From the NCBI GenBank assembly GCA_030549495.1, contig JAUIRK010000306.1, positions 186,001 through 250,000 on the forward strand: a stretch of DNA of 64,000 nt, read 5' to 3'. Shown here piece by piece: positions 46,701 to 57,000 of this stretch (its first letter is position 1; each line of letters begins with the position of its first letter). The notes beneath the pieces are model-generated. The model was not told the DNA's origin. It saw only the letters and a program-made list of their open reading frames with translations, and ran no database searches. Position numbers and translations under genes: made by a program. Source of the stretch: Nectonema munidae. Lineage: Eukaryota; Nematomorpha; Nectonematoida; Nectonematidae.

Positions 46701-46949
46701 AAGAAGATGTACTCCTGGCACACAGTTGCATCTTCTACTTCTAGACTTTATGAAGAAGCTTTACGAGAATCCAACAACTCTCTTCATACTCACAAGAAGC
46801 ATATTGGCTACAAACTAAAGAGATACCTCTCGCTTGGTCCCGTTTGTGGACCAGTCTTTTTTTTTATAATTTTAATCGACTACCTATGGCTTTCTTTCTT
46901 GGGATATATGAATCCTACATCTCAAATCGATATTGCTAAAAAATTTTAG
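40009..46949 (+). CDS. PIGA: PIG-A: phosphatidylinositol N-acetylglucosaminyltransferase catalytic subunit
   Basis: Catalyses the first step of GPI-anchor synthesis, moving GlcNAc from UDP-GlcNAc to phosphatidylinositol on the cytoplasmic face of the ER within the GPI-GnT complex. Three exons, 40009-40760, 46326-46535 and 46595-46949, give 438 aa (human 484, with a longer N-terminus). Visible blocks: [20 protein letters not shown] at the start; [50 protein letters not shown]; and the GT4-family EX7E pair E287/E295 in [21 protein letters not shown] hydrophobic C-terminal segment near residues 405-425 fits the known ER tail anchor. Intron 1 is 5,565 nt and transposon-filled, intron 2 is 59 nt. 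The ATG at 40009 is followed directly by the conserved N-terminal motif. Confidence 0.93.
41540..43010 (+). repeat. hAT family H1 5' region, one arm of a 1.4-kb inverted duplicate
   Basis: The reverse complement recurs at 55205-56600: same GGCCCCATTGAAATCAGTTT block, same Tigger-like end (CATTACCAATGAGTC, AACCTGCTGTTGGATAAATG), same terminal coding piece (TGGGATGAATGGCATCTGCT). It lies inside PIGA intron 1. Confidence 0.75.
42780..44290 (+). mobile_element. hAT transposase remnant (family H1, copy 2)
   Basis: Shares the N-terminal piece with 37258 and, from about 43828 (GGTCACTTACTCTCAGCAAG), the C-terminal and 3' tail including CGGGGCGGGGCCGGTG. The central transposase is mostly deleted. 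Confidence 0.75.
44680..45745. repeat. Alternating two-type ~103-bp tandem repeat
   Basis: Units start near 44682, 44784, 44887, 45596 and 45700. Types alternate: A (AAGCAATT-AAATTGTGCTTT) and B (AAGCAGTTTGAATATTG, TCTCAATGCAGATCTGTATA). The spacing is 102-104 bp once the 611 bp of the inserted element and its duplication are removed. Five units remain. Confidence 0.75.
44958..45560. mobile_element. 603-bp non-autonomous hAT element with perfect TSD
   Basis: Ends TAGGGTTTGC and GCAAACCCTA; flanks 44950-44957 and 45561-45568 are both GTAAGTAC. Inside is a strong hairpin: GGAGAAAAGTGTGCAAACGA (about 45164) and its inverse near 45223-45244. It interrupts the alternating tandem repeat. No ORF. 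Confidence 0.88.
45765..46048. mobile_element. Foldback MITE, probable Tc1/mariner type
   Basis: Inverted arms of over 80 bp: AGCTTGGCAAAGCTTCGGAG, GAGAGCCTAGTATATA, then CTTTTTGTAAAAAACTTTG on the left, mirrored on the right to TTTTACCAAGCT. It is flanked by TA on both sides. Located in PIGA intron 1. Confidence 0.7.
46326..46535 (+). CDS. PIGA: PIGA exon 2 (EX7E motif)
   Basis: Starts after a TTTTTAAAG acceptor; using the upstream TTTTCAG at 46304-46310 instead would put a TAA in frame. Reads [51 protein letters not shown]. The donor is AG|GTTTTC at 46536. Confidence 0.88.
46595..46949 (+). CDS. PIGA: PIGA exon 3
   Basis: Acceptor TTTTCAG ends at 46594. Starts [20 protein letters not shown] and ends in a hydrophobic anchor ([20 protein letters not shown]) and TAG at 46947-46949. 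Confidence 0.92.
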
Positions 46950-48770
46950 GTTTTACTTAACTTTCTTGACTATCATATAAATGCATTTATTTTTTAATCT
47001 TTTTTGACATTTTCTTCTTATTAACCCTATTAGTGCTGGGGGGGGCGTACTAAAAAATTAATTGTAGAAAATTGGCTGAATCATATCCCTTCAAATTTTG
47101 TGACTTTTCGTAAAATTGCTAGCTGCATCTTTTTAAACCATTTTCATGGTAGTTGAATGACCCTTTCATGTCCAAAACTGCAATCAAAATCAAAAATTAA
47201 AAATTTTCAGCAAAATTTTGACATTATCTGTACTTACCCTTTTAACTTAGGATCTATACTATATAATACCTTGAAAATTTATAATTATATACAGTTTGGA
47301 ACGCATAACACTTTAAATATTTAATTTTTTCAAAAATCATGGCTACTTTTTAGAAAATGTCAATCAAAATTTTGATTGATCAAAAATATATCTAATAAAA
47401 TATACCTTCAAATTTTAGATAAAATATATGTTTTTATACTAAATCGGACATGCTGTTTTCATTTTTTACATTTAGGATTTTAAAATACCTATAAGTGTTA
47501 ATCAAATTTGCGGTTTACTTCTAAAAATTATCTCCAAATACATTCATTCAAATTTTACAATTTGATTAATAATTATCATATAATGTAACCAAGCTCCTAA
47601 ATTTTTCTTGATGATTCTTACGAAAATGACAAAATATTTCAGAGTAGGAGTAGCATTGTAAAAAAAATTTTACTCCAAAATAGGACTAAGTATAATTCTA
47701 AAATTTTCACTACTCAGGCTTTCTTTATATAGTACAAATATATGGGTATATGAAAATTAAGGAACCTGAATATGAAGGCACATTTAAATGAAAACAGCTG
47801 GTCATAAAAAAAATGAAATAGTAACACGTTTAATAAATGATATAATCGACCTTGCTTTTATATTGTCAATGTAGTAGTTCTTTGAGGAGATATATAGTTT
47901 TAAGAAAAAAGTAATTTACTTGTCTACAGGGAAGATCTACGATTTTCTAAGGAACTAGGAATTGGTGTAATAATCTAGTATTTCAAAAGATCTTGATCGT
48001 GAAGAAGCTCCTAACTTGTGAATGAAAACGCTTTAACTTGTTATCTTATTATTACCAAAAATGGCAATCATCAATTCCCTTACATGGGTAATAAATATTG
48101 AAAGCTTCAAAAACTTTTTGTTTTATTGCTGTGATCGCGCGATTACACTCTAAAAGTTCTTCAATAAAATTTATAGCTTCAATATGTATTACTTTAAATT
48201 TTGAGCTTCCTTTTTTTTAATTTTAACATATCTAAACTTTTGATAACTTCTTCAAACTGTTTTTCCACTTGAATAATTAATTTCCAATATCTGACAATCT
48301 TCTATATCAGATGAATAAAGTTCAAGTTTCATAATATTTAGACAATAAGTACTCCATAATAATTTTTTTGAGAGATGAGGTAAGAGGAGCAATCAAAAAT
48401 TAAAGAAAAAAATGTACTCTTCAAATAAAGGAGTCCAGCATAGGATTACAACTATATAAATCGTTAATATAAATTTTGAAGGACAAGGGATCATGAAGAG
48501 ATCCTTGAGGAACACAACATTTGAGATTTAAAAGGTTAGATGAAGCAGAATTGATGAGAAAAAATTTTACTAATATGTTTGGCCTGGCAAGAAAATGGGA
48601 GACATAAAAATATATACCAATACTCTATTACCAGCTCTCCTTCAAACTTAAATATCTTTTTATTATAAGCATTTATTTAATATTATTTTTAATTTCAAGT
48701 TCTTATTTGTAAATACAGAACATATTTTGGTGAAAAGACGCGCCCTCGTTAATAAGCGATTTCGCGGTAT
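46950..48770. other. PIGA-STEEP1 intergenic, mostly unrecognised
   Basis: TTAACCCTATTAGTGCTGGG near 47026 looks like a piggyBac terminus, followed by poly-G at 47039-47046; no partner end was found. The rest is AT-rich with no supported gene. Confidence 0.45.
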
Positions 48771-48990
48771 AACGATTCGTGTTATAATGGTTGGTTAGAG
48801 ATATCAAAGCACTTTCAGCCGTAAGGCTATATGCTCGCATTATGCTTAAGATGGTTAATCACAGTTTTTGTGAATTTGTTTTTAGAATTGGGGATCGAAC
48901 CCCTGACCTTCAACTGTTAAGCTGAGAGGTACACCCTAACAACCATTGAGGCTCTAACGCGTTATAATGGTTCTTTACTGTATTTATTAT
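48750..48990. repeat. Tigger-like end pair surrounding a tRNA-like SINE
   Basis: GTTATAATGGTTGGTTAGAG (about 48781) and GCGTTATAATGGTTCTTTAC (about 48959) resemble Tigger termini. Between them, on the minus strand, 48960-48885 reads like a tRNA T-arm region (AGGGGTTCGATCCCC) preceded by TGGTTGTTAGGG. The acceptor stem does not pair, so I call it a SINE, not a tRNA gene. Confidence 0.4.
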
Positions 48991-49019
48991 TTTTGAGATA
49001 TCGTTATTTTAAATTTTTT

Positions 49020-50404
49020 TCAAAACCTAAATTATCTGTAGATGAATCTACAGACGTATACAACTATTGTCAACTTTTGGTAGTTGTTAAATACGTCAAA
49101 GAAAATCATAGAAAATTTTTTTCTTTTTTATGAACTATTGAAGAAAACAACTGAAGCTGGGGATATTTTTGATTAAATAAGTAATTTTTTTCCAAAAAAA
49201 TAATGTGAACTTTGAAAATGTTGGCTCAATATGCACTGATGATTCTCCAGTTATGCTTGGTAACCGGTTTGGATTAGCTGAAATAATGAAAAAAAAGTTG
49301 CTAATCTAAAAGCACGCATTGTTTTCTTCATCGGTATTCACTTGCAACAAAACCTATGCCACAAGATTTAAAAAATGCTTTGGATACTTGTGTGAAAGTT
49401 GTTAATTTCATAGGAACCTGTTTTAAATCATCGTTTGTTTCAGGCTCTTTGTGAGGAAATGGGGGGAGAACACACTGTCCTTTTGTATCATACGGAACTG
49501 AGATGACTGTCGCGTGGGCGTGTTTTGACACGGATGTTTGAACTAAAAGAAGAAATAAAATATTTTATCAAGGAAAACTCTCACAAACTGGCTGACGTTT
49601 TTCATGATCTTAAGTTTAAAAAGTTAGCCTATCTAGCCGACATTTATTCTGCACTGAATCAAGTTAATCTTTCATTGCAGGGAAAAATCTCAATACTGTG
49701 AGAGCCAGAGAAAAAAGATGTGCTTTTAAAGAAAAACTTTTCTTATGGATTAAGCGAATTGAAACTGGCAACTTGGCAAGCTTTTCTTCCTCAGAAGAAA
49801 CTATGAAAGACAATGAAGTTCTAGAAACAGATCTGGTTGAAAGTTTTGTCTAGCACTTACAAAAACTTTCCAATTCTTTTGAAAACTATTTTATTCCAGG
49901 TGACCTCAAAACTAACGAAAACTGAATCCTTAATCCTTTTTTACAAAATTTACATGATGTTGAGGATGAAGACCCAGTTAAAGATGAACTTATAGAATTG
50001 AGACATAATAGAGAGCTACAATTGTATTTGAACACGTCTCAATTAGATGAATTTTGGGCTTCGCAACTGTAAACTTTTTCTGAATTGTCTAAAAGGGCAC
50101 TTCAGATATTGGTACCCTTTTTCAAAAACTTATTTGTGTGAACAAAGTTTTTCTTCCTTAGGGGTCGTTCACAATTAACGTCAACTAAAAGTGGGGGGGG
50201 GGGGTATCCAAAGTTGACATAAGTCGATTTTGTTAAGTGATGATATATCTAAAAGTTGACATGAGGGGGGGGGGGGGGTTGAAATTTATCAAAAAAGGTT
50301 GACGTCAATTGTGAATGACCCCTTACTCCAAATCAAAAGAAAAAATAGAACTCGACTCAATTTTGAATACGCTATAAGAATTGCATTATGTTCAAGAGCC
50401 AAGA
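49020..50404 (+). mobile_element. SCAND3/ZBED-like hAT transposase pseudogene
   Basis: Broken frames in order: LSVDESTDVYNYCQLLVVVK; LGNRFGLAEIMKKK; HRYSLATKPMPQDLKNALDT; a frameshifted ALCEEMGGEHTVLLYHTELR; SHKLADVFHDLKFKKLAYLA; LNTVRAREKRCAFKEKLFLW; and ELRHNRELQLYLNTSQLDEF. These match the SCAND3/ZBED/FAM200-type hAT proteins. The C-terminus is split at 50161 by a MITE and resumes at 50326 (QIKRKNRTRLNFEYAIRIAL). Confidence 0.82.
50161..50322. mobile_element. 162-bp MITE (TTA target duplication) inside the hAT pseudogene
   Basis: Inverted ends of about 25 bp: GGGGTCGTTCACAATTAACG on the left, mirrored GTCAATTGTGAATGACCCC on the right. TTA lies on both sides (50158-50160, 50323-50325), as in PIF/Harbinger or ISL2EU elements. 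It contains two G-runs of 10 or more. Confidence 0.82.
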
Positions 50405-50919
50405 TATGAAGTTTTAATTTTAAAAAAGCAACAACAATCAAGTCATTAAAATCTTTTTACTTTTGAATTAAAAGAAAATCTTATTTTTTGAATTATAAAA
50501 TATAAAAAATTTGAATTTTTTTTACTCATTTTGATATTTAAATTGGGGGCGCAAGAAAAAATTTACCATCAAACGGGGTGCGAATGTAGAAAAAGGTTAA
50601 GAAACCCTGATCTAAACATACCTGGAATTTGCCTTGTCGATTATTACATATCAAATTTTCTCACTACTTGCCAAAACCCTCTCGTGAAAACTCTTAAATG
50701 CGCATCAAATAATATTTCTTAATAAATACCAACACAATTTTTGATCTACCTTTATCAAAATCTTCATATTTATTATAGCCAATAACCAAAACGTTCTTTT
50801 CATCGTAGATGACAGCCTTTTATTTAATTATTTATTGTAAAATAGCTAATATAAATAATTTAATAAATTTAATTTTTTTAATTTTAAAGATTTTATTTCC
50901 TATCACAACTGTTTTAGCA

Positions 50920-51037
50920 ATGCCTAAATGTGTTTCAAAAAGTATTATAGTAACAGATCTTGGTAATAAAGAAACAAAAAGAGAAAATATACTAAATGTT
51001 TATTATTGCATATGTGGGAAAATCATTTTAATAATAG
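50920..51037 (+). CDS. STEEP1: STEEP1 exon 1
   Basis: ATG at 50920 begins MPKCVSKSIIVTDLGNKETK. An in-frame upstream ATG exists at 50809, but the family starts at MPK. Donor GTAAGC at 51038. Confidence 0.9.
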
Positions 51038-54000
51038 GTAAGCTTTTTTAATTAAAAAATTAGGATAGTAACACTTATAAATATCAGAACAAGGAAAAAC
51101 ATACCTTCCAAATTTTGAATATAGCTACCTAAATTAAAAAATCCACTCTTTTGAACTTGGGAAATTTGTGAATTTTTTTATAAATATAAACGATTATTTT
51201 ATAAACTAATATAATCGAAAACAATATTTTTTTGAGAGAATTTATATAAATTCTAAGTAAAAAATCATATTAAAACTATTTGTTTATTATAATTTGATTT
51301 ATCATGAACAAATCTCATCATCTTATTGTGGCATATAGATATAATTATAAAGAAACAAGACATATCAAGAAAAATAGCGCGAAGAGAGGTAGATAGTTGA
51401 TTTGTAAAAAGTTAATTTTTTTGTGCTCTTGAGGAGAGTATGGACTTTTTAAACATAAGTTGTTTTATAACATATATATATTATAATGAATTTTATCTTA
51501 TTTACCTGCGGGATTTGGGATGAAATAAATCACGAATAACTTATCAAAAGTATGTAGATAAACTTTCAGAAGATGTAGGGGCTAGAATTTAGTAATCACC
51601 TTTAACCCTCTCTGTATTTTAACTCATTAGTCCCCTCTGTATTTGGCTGTGAAGTTATCAATCTGGATATATGAAAAATTCAAGAGCTTTTTTTTTCAAA
51701 CTATCCTACAAGAACATTTTTTTATCTTCTTCATTTTGTTTTAATACGGAATTTTGTAAATTATACTTTTATTATAAACACATCTTTTGATTGACAAATT
51801 AGCTTGGTTTAAGACATGTTTGGATCAGGAGCGCAAATCCGGGGGCGGTTTCTTATGCTTATGCCAAACTATGAACAAATTGGTATCGAATCCAGAGGCG
51901 TCTGTGTTGAGTCCAACATCTCAACCAACCTACCATGCCACCCATAGAGTATTCTGTAGGGGATACGTCAAATTAGTTTTCAAAAAACTTAAGTTATGCT
52001 CTATAATTTTTTAGTTTTTGTTGAAGCTCTATAATTTTTTCTGATAGACTTTTTTCCTTAAAATTTATTATAAAAGGCAAATCATTGCAAAATGTTAAAA
52101 GTTAATTTACTTTTCTGTAGCTTGCACCAATTTAGCTTTTAACCCATTAAGTCACAATGCTCCCATTTGGGAACATAAGTAATTTCATCTTCGTCTACTT
52201 TTTTCAATGACTTTGAACATAAATCGTCTGCGTTTTTTTAGATATCGTCTGATTTTTATGGTACTTAATGGGTTAAACTATTTTTGAATGATGCAGAGAA
52301 AAATGGGTAATGTTGCACTATCCGTTCATTGATGAAAAGCAATTTTAATTGGAAAGAAGTTGTTCAATGATATAATGATTTGATATGTCAATCTTTTCTT
52401 GAATGCGATTATAGTTTGAGTATCGCACTATACGTGCATTGTAGCAAATACAGTCTATGTCTGCCTCCATAATACGAGTATTTTTCCACACAAGTAATTT
52501 TCAAAATTGTAACAAAAAAAAATTCGCCACTAATAATTTTGAGGATGTGCAGCACTGGTTTGGATATATTAAATATGTTGCTTGGTATTTAAATAAAAAT
52601 GTTAGGTTAGAAGTTCAACATAAGAGCAAGCTTATGTTAATATAAGTTTTTGCTGCAGATATTTAGTTGGTCTTTATGAAAAATATATCTTCATCATAAT
52701 TAATAAATAATAAAGAGTTTTGCTTTCTTTACATCTTTGCCTTTTTTAATGCGCGCTGCACTTGGAAAAAATTGGGATCGAACGGCATTTTGTTTTTTAC
52801 TAACTTACTACTATTAATATTTATTATAATAGTAGCCAGTTATCATTAAAAATAAAGAGAAAAGATAATTATAAAAATAGTAAATAAATAATTATACAAA
52901 TTAATTATATAAGAACATTTATCATAAAATAGGGTAAACTAGTGTAAAGTGGTTGGCAGCTAGTACTGTGGACTCGGAGGGAAAATATCCGATTTCGACT
53001 CATTGTACTTATAAACATGCGACTCCGACTGCAAATACTTAAAAACTTAATAAATCAACGCCAACTCTTGGCTTTCGACTTCGACTCACTCCGTATGCTA
53101 AATCATAGAACAACCTGGGAACGAGTGATGAAAGCTGTTCCGGAATCATGAGCCTCACGGAGTGTTACTTTACCGATGTCGTCAAAGTAGCGCTTCTGAG
53201 TAGAAGCCGTGATAATACAGACATTGATGTAGATTATAAAGCAAAAAAATCCGTCCCTACCCGTCCGTGTTTATCTTATACAAGAAGAATCATTATTACG
53301 GCTTTGTTTTGGCATCTGCTAATGGATGTCATTTAACCCCAATCTTTGGATTTTAAATTATATTTCTTTTTTTCGAAACCCTACATAATCATTTTCTAAC
53401 ATAATTTTTATTTTAGCGGATATTAGTATTATTAAACTTATACAATCTTAGATTATTAATCTAATATTCTATTTAAATTAGGCTGAAGAAAATCCACGAA
53501 AGACGCGTCTCCACACGTCTTGTCTTTTTTCGTTGTTAATAAGAAAATCAATTAGTTTTTCTGCCCAAAATAAGTATTTACTGTCATATCATGTTTGAAA
53601 TAATATTTACGATAACATATTCATAGCATTATACAGTGTTTCTTTAACCTATTTTTTACTATCGTTTCCAAATTTAAAGAACCGTAATTGCCCATCAAAA
53701 AATATATTTTTGTTTTTAAAAGACTAAAAAACGAATAATAAACAAAAATTTAGGAAAAAAATTATTTTGTATAGCAAAATTTACATGGGTCATATGTGAC
53801 CCGCTAGCAAAGTACAAATTGATAATGAAAGATAAAACATGGGTAAAATGATTATAACATAGATTTTATATATAATGTTAACATAAACAATAAATAAAAA
53901 CTATTTTTATAATAAAAATCCTAGATTTATTTTGATAATACAAAAACTCTATCGCTTATGATATTCTTCAAAACATTCAACATGCAATCCAATTGGAACC

Positions 54001-57000
54001 TTTCTACAGTTTGACACTTCTTTTTACAACGTCTACATCTGATCCTTTTTTTCTTAAAGGATCATTTTCTAATGTTTCAGTAATTGGAATAATTATATGA
54101 TCAACAGAATCCAACCTTGTTTATGAAATAAGGTTTGCCGTAGCTTGTTTCTGAAATAGGTTTTTGCGTTCTTTTTCATGATTTGGAGACACTTCATGAG
54201 TTTGTAGAAGAGTTCTTGCTAAATATCTTCTAAAAATTTTTTTACCTTCACTGATTTTGAAAATTATCTAACTTTGGTTGATTGCAAAATCAATTTTCGT
54301 TCATTGTGTCAACCCAACCCATTTGAGAATTATAAAATTTTATTGAGGTAGCAATTATTACTTTTACTCTTTTTTTCAAACGTTTAGAATAAAGAAGTCT
54401 TTTTCAGGTTTTGAATTTAAGAAATTCGAACCAACAAGAACTTCTCGGTTGTCTTGCCATTGGCAAAATGATATACCATGTTTCTCCTCGAAAAACTCTT
54501 CATAAAATCCCTATTCTTTTTTGCTATTTCTTTTTTAAACAAAAGCGGTATTTCATTAACTCTATTTCTTCTAAAAGTAGGTGTAATTTTTTATTGTTTT
54601 TCGGTCATTTTGTCAAAAAGGTTCAAACTTGAAAAATAATTATGACTAATATAATGAGAACTATTTTCTAAATATTCAGAATTTTTTTTAGAAAAACCTA
54701 AAATGACACTCTCTCCTATAGTACAAGATGGGATTTCATCTGAAAACGATGTATTTTTACTTTTATATAAATCAAAATTGACTACATAACCTGGAGGAAC
54801 ACAATCACTCCATTGCTTGTAGCCAAACCCTTGCGGCTTACCTTTCATAAATTGTTTAAAAAAATGGTGTCCATAATAAGCAATCATACTTTCATCAATT
54901 CTATGGATTTTTGAGACTTGAGTATGGCTGGTTTTTATTAAAAATTTTATTCAGCTCTGTAACCAAAGCCTTAATTTTGTAAATTTGTCAGTAGAGTTTA
55001 AGTTATTGTCAGAGAAATGAAGAATTTCTTTATTTCATCAAATCTACACGTGCATTGAATCAGAAACTATTTTGACATTACAGTCTTCTGGTCTGCTCCA
55101 ATATAGTCTCCATTGAGGAAGTCTATGATATCCCATCAAAACAATAATTCATATAAAAACAATGATTTCCTCTATAGTTAGATTCAAATTCTTGTTTTTT
55201 GACTTGCATTCAAGTCATATGCTTGAAAAGATTGCTCTGAAAGCTGATTCGATTTGCCACTTCATATGAGTGTGAGCATGCGTTTTCCATGCTACTTGCC
55301 ATTGAAACTAAATCCCGAAACAGATTGGAAGTGAGTAATGATATGAGAGTTGCATTGGCTAAAACAGAGTCAAATTTAGACAAACGTTTAGACAAAGCAG
55401 ATGTCATTCATCCCATTGAGATTTGGATTATTCAGACAATTTTTGAATAAAGTTGATTTATTTTTTTTAAATGAGACCTCGAGCTATTAAAAAATTATAG
55501 TTAGACCACTACGCCGAAATTTTTTAGAAAGTTTGTGAACCTCTTCATGCTCAACAAGGGAACAAAATCATTCATATTACCAGTTATTGAAACGGATGGT
55601 CACAATCTATCTATAGTCTATAAGATATCCTATACTCTAACCAAGTGAAGGTATTATACCATGACTAAAAATGATATCTTTTGTAAATTTTTAGGGAGCT
55701 GAATTTTTGGTTGAACCCATTTAATATTTGGTATTCGAAGGTTAAACCTGTCTTTGTCTTCTAAAGACCATATGAAAAGGGTTGTATTAGAGGACTCATT
55801 GGTAATACAGTAAGACCTCATTTATCTAACAGCAGGTTATTCGACAACCCCACTATCCGATGCAATATTGATTAGGAGCTAAGAGATATTTCTCAGCCTC
55901 TCATCTCACTGATTGTCAACAATCCTGATTCATATCAAATGAATTGGCTAGGTGGATTAATTACTCAGTACTGAAATGCATTGTTGCTTAAAATTAAATT
56001 TTAAAATTTTTTAGCAACGAAATGTTGCCAAGCTTGATTAGTAACACAGAAAAACAAAGAATCATTCTATATAATCTTCATATTCTACCTACACATGTAT
56101 TCAGTCAGTAAAGTAAACTGTTTGAAAATTTATTTAGGATATGGGTCTATGAATTGATAGATATGTAGCCGTGATTGAAGGTTTAAAATTTTTGGAAGAA
56201 ATATTCTACAAACTTTAAATTTATATAAATTAGCTGTTCCAATCCCTAAGTTATACGCTAAAAATGATATTATTTGTACTAAGTTTTATTAACAAAAATT
56301 TTAAGCAAAGTGTAAAAACATTGCCAAATATTCTTAGAAATCTTGATAAAAAAAAACGAAAACATTAAATAAAACAAATATCTAAGGATAAAGATGCTAT
56401 ATATTTGATTCTAGAATAAAGGACTTGATTGTTTAAATTAGCCCCGTCGCCCACTTCAAGTACGGTGGGGAGGGGTAAAACTGATGAAGGGGAGGGGACA
56501 AAACTGATTTTAACGGGGCCAAGAATATAAGAAAGTGTATACATTTATATATTTGAAGGGAGTTTCAGATGGGCAAAATAAATCCCAGGAGGCCTAGCTC
56601 CCCCTCCCCTAACGACGGGCTTGGTTACAGTAATTAATAGGGATAAACATTTTAAGCTTTAAATTATAGAGTTCTTATATAGTTATGTGCTATAAAAATA
56701 TTCGCCTCGATCAAAAATGCGTGGGCTCTTATTCAAATGACCGCCTGCCTACATTACTGCATCTGATCAAATATAGCTCAAATGTGAAATACTATAACAA
56801 AGAAGTGGACGTTAATGAAAAAAATAGATTTTAAATATTCATTCTAAGACTTAACCTTAAAATAAGAAAAGTAATATCGAAAATCTACTCAGAAGACACT
56901 GGAAATCACATTGCGAAGGGTGGGGGGGGGCGTCGCAATGCCCGGTTGTGATCCCCTGGTCACCAGTGCCCCGTTCGTCAAAAAAGGAAATTTACGTCGC

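Noticed and set aside
48885..48960. Possible tRNA gene on the minus strand
   Set aside because: A T-arm-like GGGGTTCGATCCCC is present, but the acceptor and anticodon stems do not pair convincingly; a SINE fragment between transposon ends is likelier.
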